Source: an uncultured Lachnospiraceae bacterium (GTDB lineage Bacteria; Bacillota; Clostridia; Lachnospirales; Lachnospiraceae). From it: a DNA stretch of 64,000 nucleotides. Shown in pieces: positions 33,935-42,956 of the stretch (position 1 is the stretch's first letter; each line of letters starts with the position of its first letter). A program made the position numbers and the translations under genes. The notes beneath the pieces are model-generated. The model searched no databases. It saw only the letters and a list, made by a program, of their open reading frames with translations, and was not told where the DNA came from. Where the stretch lies: assembly GCA_910583615.1 (NCBI GenBank), contig CAJTXP010000021.1, positions 1 through 64,000 on the forward strand. The letters run 5' to 3'.

Positions 33935-35023
33935 CTATCGTTTAATGTCGTAATTCATATCCATCAGTCCCCGAATGCTGGAGGCATCATCCGTGATATT
34001 TGCATCACCGCGTATGGTATGTTTGATGGCGCTGCTGGCTACGGCGAAATTGACCATATCCATGGGCCGGTATCCATGGATCATGGCATAGATCAGGCCG
34101 CTTGCAAAAGCATCGCCGCCTCCCACCCGATCCAGAATGTTGAAGGTGAACAGTTTGCTCTCAAAGGTATGTCCTTCGTACCACATGAAAGCTTTCAGAC
34201 TGTTTTCACTTCCGCTGTGAGCATAGCGCACATGGCGGGCGATGCATTTCAGATTTGGATAGCGTGCGATAAATGCCTGGAAGATCTCGTCCTGCTGTTC
34301 ATAGCCGGGACGGAAGGGAATCTCGTCCTTGAGATCGCCCTTGCTGTGATCCGTATCATCTTTCCAGAGGTGATATGGTTCAATTCCAAGCAGCACATCC
34401 ACATAAGGCAGGCATCCGGTACAAAAATCCCTGGCCTCTTCCCAGGTCCAGAGGGTGCTGCGGAAATTACCGTCAAAGCTGACCGTCAGTCCTTTTTCCT
34501 TTGCAATTTTAAGACAGTCCATAATTAACTTTCTGCAGTTGGGTGCCAGAGCCGGCGTGATGCCGCTTAGATGGAGCCAGGTAAAGCCGTCAAGCAGTGC
34601 GGAAAGATCAATTGTATCAAAATCAAATTCTGTGATGGCGCTGTTTTTCCGGTCATAGATTACTTTGCTGGCACGAATGCCGTAGCCGGTCTCCAGATAG
34701 TAGCAGCCCAGACGATGGGTGGGGGTCTGTTCCGGTGTACTTAAAATAACGGGGGTACAGTGGACATCGTTGCTTCGAAGCATGCGTACGGCGCTTTTTC
34801 CAAGACTGTTATTTGGAACAACCGTGAAAAAGGTGCTGTCCACGCCAAGATTAGCCAGGGCCAGTGCAATATTGGCTTCGCTTCCGCCGTAACTCGCCTC
34901 AAATCCTGAAGCCATACGGATTTTCTCGTAATTGGGCGGAGTCAGGCGGAGCATGATCTCTCCGATGGTAATGAATCTGTGGGCGGTATCGTTTTCGGAC
35001 AACAATGGATTTGTATGCTGCAT
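33935..35023 (-). CDS. kdgK: PfkB-family sugar kinase, probable 2-dehydro-3-deoxygluconokinase
   Basis: 362 residues. N-terminal RFITIGEIMLRLTPPNYEKI and GFEASYGGSEANIALALANL, and the C-terminal catalytic segment DRVGGGDAFASGLIYAMI with the base Asp, match ribokinase-fold KDG kinases. The product would be 2-dehydro-3-deoxy-6-phosphogluconate, from uronate breakdown. No aldolase or uronate isomerase is adjacent, so the substrate is a family-based guess. It is transcribed alone from its own promoter. Confidence 0.8.
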   Translation of the reverse strand: MQHTNPLLSENDTAHRFITIGEIMLRLTPPNYEKIRMASGFEASYGGSEANIALALANLGVDSTFFTVVPNNSLGKSAVRMLRSNDVHCTPVILSTPEQTPTHRLGCYYLETGYGIRASKVIYDRKNSAITEFDFDTIDLSALLDGFTWLHLSGITPALAPNCRKLIMDCLKIAKEKGLTVSFDGNFRSTLWTWEEARDFCTGCLPYVDVLLGIEPYHLWKDDTDHSKGDLKDEIPFRPGYEQQDEIFQAFIARYPNLKCIARHVRYAHSGSENSLKAFMWYEGHTFESKLFTFNILDRVGGGDAFASGLIYAMIHGYRPMDMVNFAVASSAIKHTIRGDANITDDASSIRGLMDMNYDIKR

Positions 35024-35109
35024 GGGATTCCTCCTTCTTGTAACAGGATTTGGCCAATAGGATCTGAAATTGTCTGTATGGTCAAAACGGTCATATAAAG
35101 TATAGATAA

Positions 35110-35138
35110 ATTATACATGTTTTTGGGCAGGCGCTCAA
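35110..35138 (-). promoter_or_regulatory. Promoter of the sugar kinase gene
   Basis: On the minus strand TTGAGC (35138-35133), a 17-base spacer and TATAAT (35115-35110), about 90 bases before the kinase start. The rest of 35024-35303 is A/T-rich, without other recognisable elements. Confidence 0.65.
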
Positions 35139-35303
35139 CTTGATTTTTGAAGCAATGTGAAAAGATGTTGGATAGTGTTTCAGAAGTATGGTAAGATAAA
35201 AAACAGAGAGGAGAGAACTGTTTCAGGGACTGTCTGTCTGGGAGGAACTGGAAAGAAGACGATGAAATCAATGGAGGTATCAGGAAACAGGGAGGGCGGA
35301 AAA

Positions 35304-36116
35304 ATGAGAGCGGTCGTACTGGTTGATAACCTGACAAAGGGCACACTTGTTGCTGAGTGGGGACTTTCCATATATATAGAATATCAGGGCCATAAGATTC
35401 TTCTGGATACCGGGGCTTCAGACCGGTTTGCCAGGAACGCGGAAGCTCTGGGAATTGATCTGGGAAAAGTGGAATTCGGCGTGCTTTCTCATGCGCATTA
35501 TGATCACGCAGACGGAGTGGGGGCATTTTTTGCACGGAATGCAGATGCATGTTTTTATCTTCGTGAGGGCGCCGGAGAAAACTGTTATGGAAAACGCTGG
35601 ATTTTTCACAAATATATTGGTATTCACAGGGGTTTTTTGAAAAAATACAGGGACAGGCTTGTTTTTACAAAGGACAGCTGCCGGCTCATACCGGGCGTAA
35701 ACCTTCTTGCCCATCATACAGAGGGCTTGGAGGCATATGGGGAACAGAACCATCTTTATATTCGTCAGAATGGAAGGTACAGAGCTGATTCTTTTGAACA
35801 TGAACAGAGCCTGATTCTGGATACGAAGGAAGGACTGGTAATCTGCAGCAGCTGTTCCCATGGAGGTGCGGATAACATCATTCAGGAAGTGGTGACGGCA
35901 TATCCGGATAAAAAGATCCATGCGATGATCGGCGGATTTCATCTCTACCACACATCTTCAGAAGATATCCGTACGCTTGCAGGCAGGATCCGGACCACCG
36001 GAATCAGAAAAATTTACACGGGACACTGTACCGGACAGCCGGCCTTTGAGGTTCTGAAAGAAGAGCTGGGAGATCAGGTATGCCAGCTTTATACAGGCCT
36101 GGAGATCATAATATGA
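35304..36116 (+). CDS. Metallo-beta-lactamase-fold hydrolase (COG1237-like)
   Basis: 270 residues from the ATG at 35304, which has GGGAGGG upstream; the longer frame from 35157 lacks a ribosome site. The metal motif SHAHYDHADG (HxHxDH) lies near residue 58. Later ligands are in CSSCSHGGADN, GGFHLYH and TGHCTGQPAFEVL. The layout matches the family annotated as dihydropteridine/MPTA-type MBL proteins, often found in methanogens and Clostridia. The true substrate is not known. It overlaps the next gene by four bases (ATGA). Confidence 0.85.
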   Translation: MRAVVLVDNLTKGTLVAEWGLSIYIEYQGHKILLDTGASDRFARNAEALGIDLGKVEFGVLSHAHYDHADGVGAFFARNADACFYLREGAGENCYGKRWIFHKYIGIHRGFLKKYRDRLVFTKDSCRLIPGVNLLAHHTEGLEAYGEQNHLYIRQNGRYRADSFEHEQSLILDTKEGLVICSSCSHGGADNIIQEVVTAYPDKKIHAMIGGFHLYHTSSEDIRTLAGRIRTTGIRKIYTGHCTGQPAFEVLKEELGDQVCQLYTGLEIII

Positions 36117-36715
36117 AGAAAAAGAAGAAATACTGGATGGCAGGTGTTCTTTTACTCTGTTTTTTCTGGATTCTGTGTAATACTTGGCAGATTATATCTT
36201 TCAGTAATAAGAATGAACTCCGGGAAGCGGATGCGGCGATTGTTCTTGGAGCAGGGGTTGTCGGGAGGGAACCTTCACCGGTTTTTCGTGAGCGGATTCG
36301 TCATGGCATCTGGCTGTATGAGCACGGTTATGTAAAATACCTGATTATGACAGGCGGCTATGGAGAAGGAAGCATCTGCTCGGAAGCCCGGGCGGCAGAA
36401 GAATATGCGGTCAGTCAGGGAGTGCCGAAGGAAGATATTATGACGGAAGAATATTCTGCAATTACACAGGAAAATCTGTATTATGCCAGACAATTAATGA
36501 AAGAGTACGGATGTAAAGATGCGCTGATTGTCAGTGACCCGCTTCATATGAGACGTGCCATGCTGATGGCAGCCGATTATGGAATAGAGGCTTACAGTTC
36601 GCCGACGCCAACGACCCGTTTTGTCAGTCTGAAAACAAAGCTTCCTTTTCTGGCGCGCGAACTGTTTTTTTACACGGGGTACAAAGTATACCGTATTTTT
36701 CAGGTGCAGGCTTAA
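36113..36715 (+). CDS. DUF218/SanA-YdcF-family membrane-anchored protein
   Basis: 200 residues. N-terminal membrane anchor (YWMAGVLLLCFFWILCNTWQ), then the DUF218 fold: ADAAIVLGAGVVGREPSPVF, YLIMTGGYGEG, SEARAAEEYAVSQGVPKEDI, and ALIVSDPLHMRRAMLMAADY. SanA and ElyC relatives affect envelope integrity. The mechanism is unclear. Start and stop overlap with the MBL-fold gene, so the two are translated together and may act on a common surface substrate. Confidence 0.88.
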   Translation: MKKKKKYWMAGVLLLCFFWILCNTWQIISFSNKNELREADAAIVLGAGVVGREPSPVFRERIRHGIWLYEHGYVKYLIMTGGYGEGSICSEARAAEEYAVSQGVPKEDIMTEEYSAITQENLYYARQLMKEYGCKDALIVSDPLHMRRAMLMAADYGIEAYSSPTPTTRFVSLKTKLPFLARELFFYTGYKVYRIFQVQA

Positions 36716-36856
36716 GCTGCAGCTCAGGGGTGATTAACGTCTGCTAAGAAAATAATGGATGAAGTTAAGCGCTCATTAAGATCCGTCTGTACCCATGGAT
36801 TTCCAATACCGGTTGTGTTATGCTACCTTCAGTTTAACAGAAAAGAGGAGCATGAC

Positions 36857-37003
36857 ATGGGTGACATTGCCAATGTAATTCTGGTCGGTTTGATGGTGTT
36901 GCTTGGAGGAATTCCTTCCATTTATATTCTCGTCAGCATGCCAATCATTCTGGCAGAAAAATTTTATGGGAAAATAAAATACGGAAAATCCCTGTATGAC
37001 TGA
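36857..37003 (+). CDS. Small membrane protein
   Basis: 48 residues from the ATG at 36857 with GAGGAG upstream. One or two membrane segments (NVILVGLMVLLGGIPSIYIL..) are followed by a basic tail (AEKFYGKIKYGKSLYD). I do not recognise a family. It is followed 15 bases later by a strong terminator, so it ends its own short transcript. Confidence 0.55.
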   Translation: MGDIANVILVGLMVLLGGIPSIYILVSMPIILAEKFYGKIKYGKSLYD

Positions 37004-37017
37004 TCCAGGGAAAGTAC

Positions 37018-37050
37018 AAAGGGGCTGTTGCACTTGCAGCAGCCCCTTTA
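37018..37050 (+). terminator. Intrinsic terminator
   Basis: AAAGGGGCTG (37018-37027) pairs with CAGCCCCTTT (37040-37049), extended by UUGC/GCAG pairs to a four-base loop. About 14 base pairs end in T residues. Confidence 0.8.
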
Positions 37051-37112
37051 TGCGGTCAATTTTCCAGAGAGGCCCAGAGCTTCTTAGCGATATTTTAACA
37101 TAATCTTATGAT

Positions 37113-37290
37113 ATAATGTCACCAACTGGAGCGGAGCGGAAGTTGATGACCTGCGCGAGCATCAGCGAGCTTCTCTGTGAATAATGTCACCAACTGGAGC
37201 GGAGCGGAAGTTGATGACCTGCGCGAGCATCAGCGAGCTTCCCTGTGAATAATGTCACCAACTGGAGCGGAGCGGAAGTTGATGACCTGC
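37113..37290 (+). repeat. 68-bp direct repeats encoding chained mini-ORFs
   Basis: Two full 68-bp copies (37113-37180, 37181-37248, one mismatch) and a 42-bp partial third copy (37249-37290). Each full copy carries a 22-codon ORF, MSPTGAERKLMTCASISELL and then CE, with a TAATG stop-start overlap into the next copy (ATGs at 37116, 37184, 37252). The third ORF runs in frame into the histidine kinase. A related copy lies at 13923-13982. TGATG..CATCA within each unit can form a small hairpin. A TATAAT overlaps the first ATG, so the first ORF may not be translated. Confidence 0.85.
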
Positions 37291-38376
37291 TCCGATGAAA
37301 GTGAGAATGTTATGGAAAAAAAACAGAATGTATTCAGGAAAAACACTCTGATTACGACAGGGATTCTGGGAATAGCCGCGTTCATTGCATTTCTTTTGCA
37401 GCAGTTTGTATCGACGGACACGCATGTTCCGCTTTTATTTGTTCTTGCAGTGCTGTTTGTATCCAGATTTACAGACGGATACGTCTATGGAATCGTGGCG
37501 TCAGTTCTTGCCGTAATAGGGGTGAATTACGTATTTACCTATCCATATTTTGAAATCAACTTTGCCTTGACAGGATATTCGCTGACCTTTATCGCCATGC
37601 TGGCTGTTTCCATGATTGTAAGCACGCTGACAACTCAGATCAAGCAGCAGGAGCAGATCCGCCTGGAGGCGGAAAAAGAAAAGATGAGAGGAAATCTTCT
37701 GCGGGCAGTGTCCCATGATATTCGCACTCCTTTGACTTCGATCGTTGGTTCTGCTTCCGGGATTCTGGACAATGAGACGATTCTTTCCAGAGAGCGGATG
37801 CTGGAGCTTGTCAGGGATATTAAAGATGAAGCACAGTGGCTGATCCGCATTGTGGAAAACCTTCTGTCAGTGACCAGAATCAACGGGGAAAATGCGCATA
37901 TCAATACAGATGATGAGATCGTAGAAGAGATTGTCGGCAGTGCAGTGCTGAAATTCAGGAAACGCTTTCCAAAGATGCAGGTGGAAGTCCTTATGCCAAA
38001 GGAAGTTCTTATGGTTCCCATGGATGGCATTCTGATCGAACAGGTACTTGTGAATCTTCTGGAGAATTCTGCACTTCATGGAAAAACGACCAGTCTCATA
38101 CAGATTGTGGTGAGCAGTTGTCCAGGCAGGCTGTTTGTGTCTGTAGAAGATGATGGAGAAGGAATTAAAGAAAACATTCTTCCGGTTATGTTTGACGGAA
38201 GTCTTCAGTCCCGGGAGGGGGAAGAATACGATTCCGGAAGGAATATGGGAATTGGCCTGTCCGTCTGTATGAGTATTGTCAGGGCGCACAAAGGAGATAT
38301 GAAAGCGGAAAACAGAAGTGAAGGGGGAGCCAGAGTGACATTCTGGCTGCCGATGGAGGAAAGCGATGGATATTAA
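37252..38376 (+). CDS. KdpD-like sensor histidine kinase (DUF4118)
   Basis: 374 residues if started at the ATG in the third repeat (37252), or 354 from ATG 37312 (MEKKQNVFRKN). Neither has a strong ribosome site, so the choice is open. Four membrane spans (about residues 30-130) form the DUF4118 module. The kinase core follows: LLRAVSHDIRTPLTSIVGSA (phospho-His), VNLLENSALHGKTTSLIQIV and VEDDGEGI. The cytoplasmic KdpD/UspA-like sensing domains of true KdpD are missing. It overlaps the response-regulator gene. No potassium-ATPase genes are close, so the target is unknown. Confidence 0.88.
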   Translation: MSPTGAERKLMTCSDESENVMEKKQNVFRKNTLITTGILGIAAFIAFLLQQFVSTDTHVPLLFVLAVLFVSRFTDGYVYGIVASVLAVIGVNYVFTYPYFEINFALTGYSLTFIAMLAVSMIVSTLTTQIKQQEQIRLEAEKEKMRGNLLRAVSHDIRTPLTSIVGSASGILDNETILSRERMLELVRDIKDEAQWLIRIVENLLSVTRINGENAHINTDDEIVEEIVGSAVLKFRKRFPKMQVEVLMPKEVLMVPMDGILIEQVLVNLLENSALHGKTTSLIQIVVSSCPGRLFVSVEDDGEGIKENILPVMFDGSLQSREGEEYDSGRNMGIGLSVCMSIVRAHKGDMKAENRSEGGARVTFWLPMEESDGY

Positions 38377-39073
38377 GGACAGAGTGCTTGTGGTGGAAGA
38401 TGATAAAAGCATCCGGAATTTCTTCAGAACGGTTCTGGAAGCAAATAATTATGATGTGCTCATGGCGGGTACAGGGACAGAAGCATACAGCCTGATTACT
38501 TCCAGGTGTCCGGATGTGGTGATACTGGATCTGGGGCTGCCGGATATGGACGGCATGAAAATCCTGAAGAATGTCAGGGAGTGGTCCAGTATGCCGGTTG
38601 TGGTAGTGTCCGCCCGAACGCATGAGAGAGACAAGGTGGAAGCTCTGGATCTGGGGGCGGACGATTACATTACAAAGCCTTTTGGAACTTCAGAGCTGCT
38701 GGCAAGGATCCGCACGGCGATCCGCCATGCAAGAGCCGCCTGTCTGGCGCCGGAGGGCATGCAGACGGGAGTATTCCATTCCGGCGGACTGATGATTGAT
38801 TATGACAAGCATCGGGTTTATATCGACGGAAAGGATGTGGGGCTGACGCAGAATGAATATAAGATTGTGAGCCTCCTTGGAAAGTACGGAGGAAAAGTGC
38901 TGACTTACGATTTTATCATCAGGGAAATATGGGGCCCCAATATGAAAACAGATAACCGGATCCTTCGCGTCAATATGGCCAATATCAGAAGAAAAATCGA
39001 GAAAAACCCGGCGCAGCCGGAATATATCTTCACAGAAGTCGGCGTTGGATATCGAATTGTGGATCCGGATTGA
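38366..39073 (+). CDS. OmpR/KdpE-like response regulator
   Basis: 235 residues. The receiver domain begins DRVLVVEDDKSIRNFFRTVL with phospho-acceptor Asp55 (VVILD). The OmpR winged helix from about residue 135 has VGLTQNEYKIVSLLGKYGGK, LTYDFIIREIWGPN and ILRVNMANIRRKIEKNP. It overlaps the kinase gene by 11 bases. The pair resembles KdpDE in sequence, but kdpFABC is not in the window. Confidence 0.93.
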   Translation: MDIKDRVLVVEDDKSIRNFFRTVLEANNYDVLMAGTGTEAYSLITSRCPDVVILDLGLPDMDGMKILKNVREWSSMPVVVVSARTHERDKVEALDLGADDYITKPFGTSELLARIRTAIRHARAACLAPEGMQTGVFHSGGLMIDYDKHRVYIDGKDVGLTQNEYKIVSLLGKYGGKVLTYDFIIREIWGPNMKTDNRILRVNMANIRRKIEKNPAQPEYIFTEVGVGYRIVDPD

Positions 39074-39132
39074 AATAACAGTTGATTCTGACCGGAAAAT
39101 TTGGTAGAATGGCAGTAACGGAGGTGATACGT

Positions 39133-39312
39133 ATGGATATTGGAGCACTGTCTGTTTCCATGTCTGCGGCCAGTCTGAGTATGAATATGGGGGTTGCAAT
39201 GCTGGATAAGATTCTCGATACAGCGGAAGTGACTGGTGAGGTACTGACGGAGATGATGATGGAATCAATTCCGGTTGCAGGACTGGGAGAATATATTGAT
39301 ATCAGAGTATAG
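39133..39312 (+). CDS. YjfB-family putative motility protein
   Basis: 59 residues from the ATG at 39133, which follows a strong GGAGGTG; a longer frame from 39082 has none. MDIGALSVSMSAASLSMNMG, then AMLDKILDTAEVTGEVLTEM match the short YjfB-like proteins found in Bacillus and motile Clostridia, where they sit in flagellar regulons by association. No other motility gene is here. The 165-base gap that follows has a weak GGAAG..CTTCC hairpin. Confidence 0.7.
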   Translation: MDIGALSVSMSAASLSMNMGVAMLDKILDTAEVTGEVLTEMMMESIPVAGLGEYIDIRV

Positions 39313-39477
39313 AAGGTTCCGGAAGTTGCGGCTTCCGTCTCCGGCAGAACGGGGACGGGGGCTGTATTTGTTTTTATATTTTTAAAAATTGTCGAAAATG
39401 TATGAAAAACGGCGCCGGAACCTGAATTTTGCAGGAGCAGAGCGTTGTGATATACGTAATGAGAGGAATTGCCGGAA

Positions 39478-40134
39478 ATGGAAGAAAAACAGAAGAAAGA
39501 GCTGGCGAAAAAGCTGATAGATCGTTTGAAAAAAGAGTATCCGGATGCAGGATGCACACTGGATTATGATGATGCCTGGAAGCTTCTGGTAAGCGTTCGC
39601 CTGGCGGCACAGTGTACAGATGCCAGAGTAAACGTAGTGGTGGAAAAGCTTTACGAAAAGTTTCCAGATGTTGCCGCACTGGCGTCGGCGAAAGCGGAAG
39701 AGATCGAGGAGATTGTCAGGCCGTGCGGCCTGGGGAAAAGCAAAGCGCGTGATATCAGTGCATGTATGAAGATTCTGAACAGCCAGTACGGCGGCAGAGT
39801 GCCGGATCAGTTCGATGCATTGCTGAAACTTCCGGGAGTAGGAAGGAAAAGTGCGAATCTGATTATGGGCGATGTATTTGGGAAGCCGGCGATTGTGACG
39901 GATACCCACTGCATCCGTCTGGTGAACCGCATGGGACTGGTGGACGGAATCAAAGAACCGGGAAAAGTGGAAAAGGCGCTGTGGAAACTGATACCGCCGG
40001 AGGAGGGCAGTGATTTCTGCCACAGGCTGGTTTATCATGGAAGGGATGTATGCACGGCAAGAACAAAGCCGCACTGTGAAAGGTGCTGTGTCAGCGATTT
40101 GTGTATCAAAGCAGGCGTAGAGCAGAACGGTTAA
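39478..40134 (+). CDS. nth: Endonuclease III
   Basis: 218 residues from the ATG at 39478 (GAGAGGAA upstream). A DNA glycosylase and AP lyase for oxidised pyrimidines. The helix-hairpin-helix LPGVGRKSANLI carries the catalytic Lys, the catalytic Asp is in VTDTHCIRLVNRMG, and a C-terminal cysteine cluster binds a 4Fe-4S. The cluster spacing is C-x7-C-x2-C-x5-C rather than x6 for the first gap, because of an extra residue in CTARTKPHC. It precedes the zinc transporter genes. Confidence 0.95.
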   Translation: MEEKQKKELAKKLIDRLKKEYPDAGCTLDYDDAWKLLVSVRLAAQCTDARVNVVVEKLYEKFPDVAALASAKAEEIEEIVRPCGLGKSKARDISACMKILNSQYGGRVPDQFDALLKLPGVGRKSANLIMGDVFGKPAIVTDTHCIRLVNRMGLVDGIKEPGKVEKALWKLIPPEEGSDFCHRLVYHGRDVCTARTKPHCERCCVSDLCIKAGVEQNG

Positions 40135-40181
40135 CATACGGCAGGACGGTTTTGCCTGGGCTGTGTGCAGGAGGGATAAAG

Positions 40182-41246
40182 ATGTTGCCTGACAGGAAAG
40201 GGAAGAAAATATGGAAGGTTCTGTTTCTGGTATTGCTGCTGACAGGAGCAGCCGGGTGCGGGATGAAAGATCAATATGCAGAAAATGTCCCGAATCACAG
40301 GTTTCGGATCGTCTGTACCATATTTCCCGAATATGACTGGGTAAGACAGATACTTGGAGGACAGGCAGAGGAGACAGAGCTTATACTTCTTATGAAAAAC
40401 GGCGCGGATCTGCACAGCTATCAGCCAACCGTATGGGATATGAAAGCGATATCGGAGGCGGATCTGCTTCTTTATGTGGGCGGAGAATCCGACTTCTGGG
40501 TGGATGAGGCGCTGGCAAACGTAAAAAATCCTGACTGCCGTACTTTAAATCTGATGGAACTTTTAAAGGATAAAGTTAAAACGGAAGAATATACGGAAGG
40601 CATGCAGACTGTACAGGAACATGGGCATCATCTGGAAGCAGATGCGGAAGAACATGGCAGGCATGAAGATGAGGAGCCGGAAGCCGGTAACGGGGAAGAG
40701 GAATATGACGAACATCTCTGGCTTTCTCTTCGGAATGCGCAGACTGTTTGCGATGCGATTACGGAAGCGCTTGGTGAGCTGGATGCGGAACACAGGGATA
40801 TTTATGAACAGAATAACAGAGTATATCAGGAAAAGCTCCATGCGCTGGATCTGGAGTATGCAAAGACGGTGGAACAGATATCCGCGCCGGTGCTGTTGTT
40901 TGGAGACCGTTTTCCGTTCCGGTATCTGATGGAGGATTACGGGATTGAATATTATGCGGCGTTTGCCGGGTGTTCCGCAGAGACGGAAGCCAGTTTTCAG
41001 ACGATTGCGTTTCTGGCGGAAAAGGCAGGAGAACTGAATCTTCCGGCAGTACTGAAGATAGACGGTTCTGACGGAGCGGTTGCCAGGACGATTGCCGGAA
41101 ATACGAAGAGCAGGGATCAGAAGGTGCTGCTTCTGGATTCCATGCAGTCCGTAAGCGGACAGGATATGGAAGAGGGAGAGAGTTATCTTTCTATTATGGA
41201 ACGGAATCTGGAAGTGCTGAAGGAAGCGCTTTTTGCAGCAGACTGA
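40182..41246 (+). CDS. znuA: Zinc ABC transporter substrate-binding lipoprotein
   Basis: 354 residues from the ATG at 40182 with AGGAGG upstream. Lipobox LLLTGAAGCG. The fold is ZnuA/TroA-like: IVCTIFPEYDWVRQILGG, GADLHSYQPTVWDMKAISEA, a charged His-rich loop (EHGHHLEADAEEHGRHEDEE), YDEHLWLSLRNAQTVCDAI and FGDRFPFRYLMEDYGIEYYA. The His-rich loop is typical of zinc rather than manganese transporters. It leads an operon with the ATPase and permease genes. No Zur operator was recognised. Confidence 0.93.
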   Translation: MLPDRKGKKIWKVLFLVLLLTGAAGCGMKDQYAENVPNHRFRIVCTIFPEYDWVRQILGGQAEETELILLMKNGADLHSYQPTVWDMKAISEADLLLYVGGESDFWVDEALANVKNPDCRTLNLMELLKDKVKTEEYTEGMQTVQEHGHHLEADAEEHGRHEDEEPEAGNGEEEYDEHLWLSLRNAQTVCDAITEALGELDAEHRDIYEQNNRVYQEKLHALDLEYAKTVEQISAPVLLFGDRFPFRYLMEDYGIEYYAAFAGCSAETEASFQTIAFLAEKAGELNLPAVLKIDGSDGAVARTIAGNTKSRDQKVLLLDSMQSVSGQDMEEGESYLSIMERNLEVLKEALFAAD

Positions 41247-41326
41247 TACAGGGAGCCCTTTCAAGGGCCTGAAAGAAATGATTCCCATGCCAGGCATCTG
41301 GTTGGATTAAAAAAGAGGAGAACGAT

Positions 41327-42055
41327 ATGGCACAGATTTTGTGCAGGAATGTGGTACTTGGTTACGAAGGAAAAGCAGTGGTGCAGAACCTGAATTTTGA
41401 AGTGAACCGAGGAGATTATCTCTGCATTGTCGGAGAAAACGGTTCTGGTAAGAGCACGTTGATCAAAGCGCTGCTCCGCCTGAAAAAACCTATGTCGGGA
41501 GAAATATGCATGGGCGACGGCCTGGAAGCAGACGGAATCGGGTATCTGCCTCAGCAGACGGTCGTACAGAAAGATTTTCCTGCATCGGTCAGGGAAATCG
41601 TGCTGTCCGGCTGTCTGGGACGTTTTGGATGGCGTCCGTTTTACGGGAAAGCGGAAAAAGAGATGGCGGCTGAAAATATGGAGAAGCTTGGCATTACGCA
41701 TCTGGCAAAACGCTGTTATCGGGAATTGTCAGGCGGCCAGCAGCAGAGAGTTCTGCTGGCAAGAGCATTGTGTGCCACCAGGTATATGCTGCTTCTGGAT
41801 GAACCGGTGTCCGGTCTTGACCCGGCAGCAGTTCAGGAAATGTATGACCTCCTGGGAAAGCTGAATCATGAAGACAAGATTACGATCATCATGGTATCCC
41901 ATGATATTCATGCTGCTGCCGCCTGTTCGGACCACATTCTTCATATCAGCGAGGAACCTTTGTTTTTCGGAACGAAAGAAGACTATGTAAAAACCGATAT
42001 CGGAAAATCATATCTTTCTATGACGGGAGGTGAAAGGCGTGGCAAGGATGCTTGA
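41327..42055 (+). CDS. znuC: Zinc ABC transporter ATP-binding protein
   Basis: 242 residues. Walker A GENGSGKS at 36-43, signature ELSGGQQQRVLLARALC, Walker B LLLDEPVSGLDP and switch His in MVSHDIH. It energises zinc uptake with the neighbouring binding protein and permease. The 3' end overlaps the permease gene, so translation of the two is coupled. Confidence 0.94.
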   Translation: MAQILCRNVVLGYEGKAVVQNLNFEVNRGDYLCIVGENGSGKSTLIKALLRLKKPMSGEICMGDGLEADGIGYLPQQTVVQKDFPASVREIVLSGCLGRFGWRPFYGKAEKEMAAENMEKLGITHLAKRCYRELSGGQQQRVLLARALCATRYMLLLDEPVSGLDPAAVQEMYDLLGKLNHEDKITIIMVSHDIHAAAACSDHILHISEEPLFFGTKEDYVKTDIGKSYLSMTGGERRGKDA

Positions 42056-42875
42056 AATTTATTTTGGTTATCCCTTTGTACGGTATGCCATGATAGTGGG
42101 GGTGCTGATCGCACTGTCTTCTTCTCTGCTGGGAGTATCGCTTGTACTGAAACGGTTTTCATTCATCGGCGACGGGCTTTCTCATGTGGCATTCGGCGCC
42201 ATGGCGGCGGCGACCGTGCTGGATGTGACAAACGATATGATGGTCATTCTTCCGGTTACCATAGGTTCTGCGATACTTCTTCTCCGTACCGGACAGAATG
42301 CAAAACTGAAGGGGGATGCAGTGATCGCCATGATATCGGTAGGTGCGCTTGCACTCGGATATCTGTTTTTAAATCTGTTTTCCAGGTCGGCGAATCTGAC
42401 TGGAGATGTGTGCAGCACCTTGTTTGGATCCACAGCGATTCTGACCCTTTCTGTTCTGGATGTGCGGCTCTGTGTTTTCATGTCCGTGGTGGTGCTGCTG
42501 ATCTTTACCATCTTTTATCACCGCATCTTTGCCGTGACCTTTGACGAAACATTTGCCCAGGCAACCGGGATGAAGGCAGACCGGTATAATCTGCTGATCG
42601 CGGTGGTGACGGCATCTGTCATTGTTCTGGCCATGAAGCTGGTGGGTTCCCTTCTTATATCGGCGCTTATTATTTTCCCGGCGCTTTCCGCCATGCGCAT
42701 ATTCAAAAGCTTTTGCGGAGTTACAGCGGCGTCTGCAGTCATATCGGTCGTCTGCGCTGCATCAGGGATACTTCTCTCCATACTGGCGTCCACGCCGGTC
42801 GGAGCGACGATCGTGTGCATGAATATGGGGATGTTTGCCCTGTGCAGCCTGGTCGGGCTGCTGTTTGCGCGTTAA
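42039..42875 (+). CDS. znuB: Zinc ABC transporter permease
   Basis: 278 residues from GTG 42039, eight bases after GGAGG; ATG 42048 is an alternative. An ABC-3 family membrane protein with seven to eight spans, including YAMIVGVLIALSSSLLGVSL, FSFIGDGLSHVAFGAMAAAT and LVGSLLISALIIFPALSAMR. It forms the channel of the zinc importer. Confidence 0.92.
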   Translation: MARMLEIYFGYPFVRYAMIVGVLIALSSSLLGVSLVLKRFSFIGDGLSHVAFGAMAAATVLDVTNDMMVILPVTIGSAILLLRTGQNAKLKGDAVIAMISVGALALGYLFLNLFSRSANLTGDVCSTLFGSTAILTLSVLDVRLCVFMSVVVLLIFTIFYHRIFAVTFDETFAQATGMKADRYNLLIAVVTASVIVLAMKLVGSLLISALIIFPALSAMRIFKSFCGVTAASAVISVVCAASGILLSILASTPVGATIVCMNMGMFALCSLVGLLFAR

Positions 42876-42956
42876 GCTGCTGTTCACGGGTGGGTGGCGG
42901 TCTGCGCCCGGGCCTCTGTAATCTGCAGCGCTGTGTGGACTGGAGCGGACGCCGGA

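Noticed and set aside
37113..37290. CRISPR array
   Set aside because: Only about two and a half units, directly adjoining with no unique spacers, and no cas genes.
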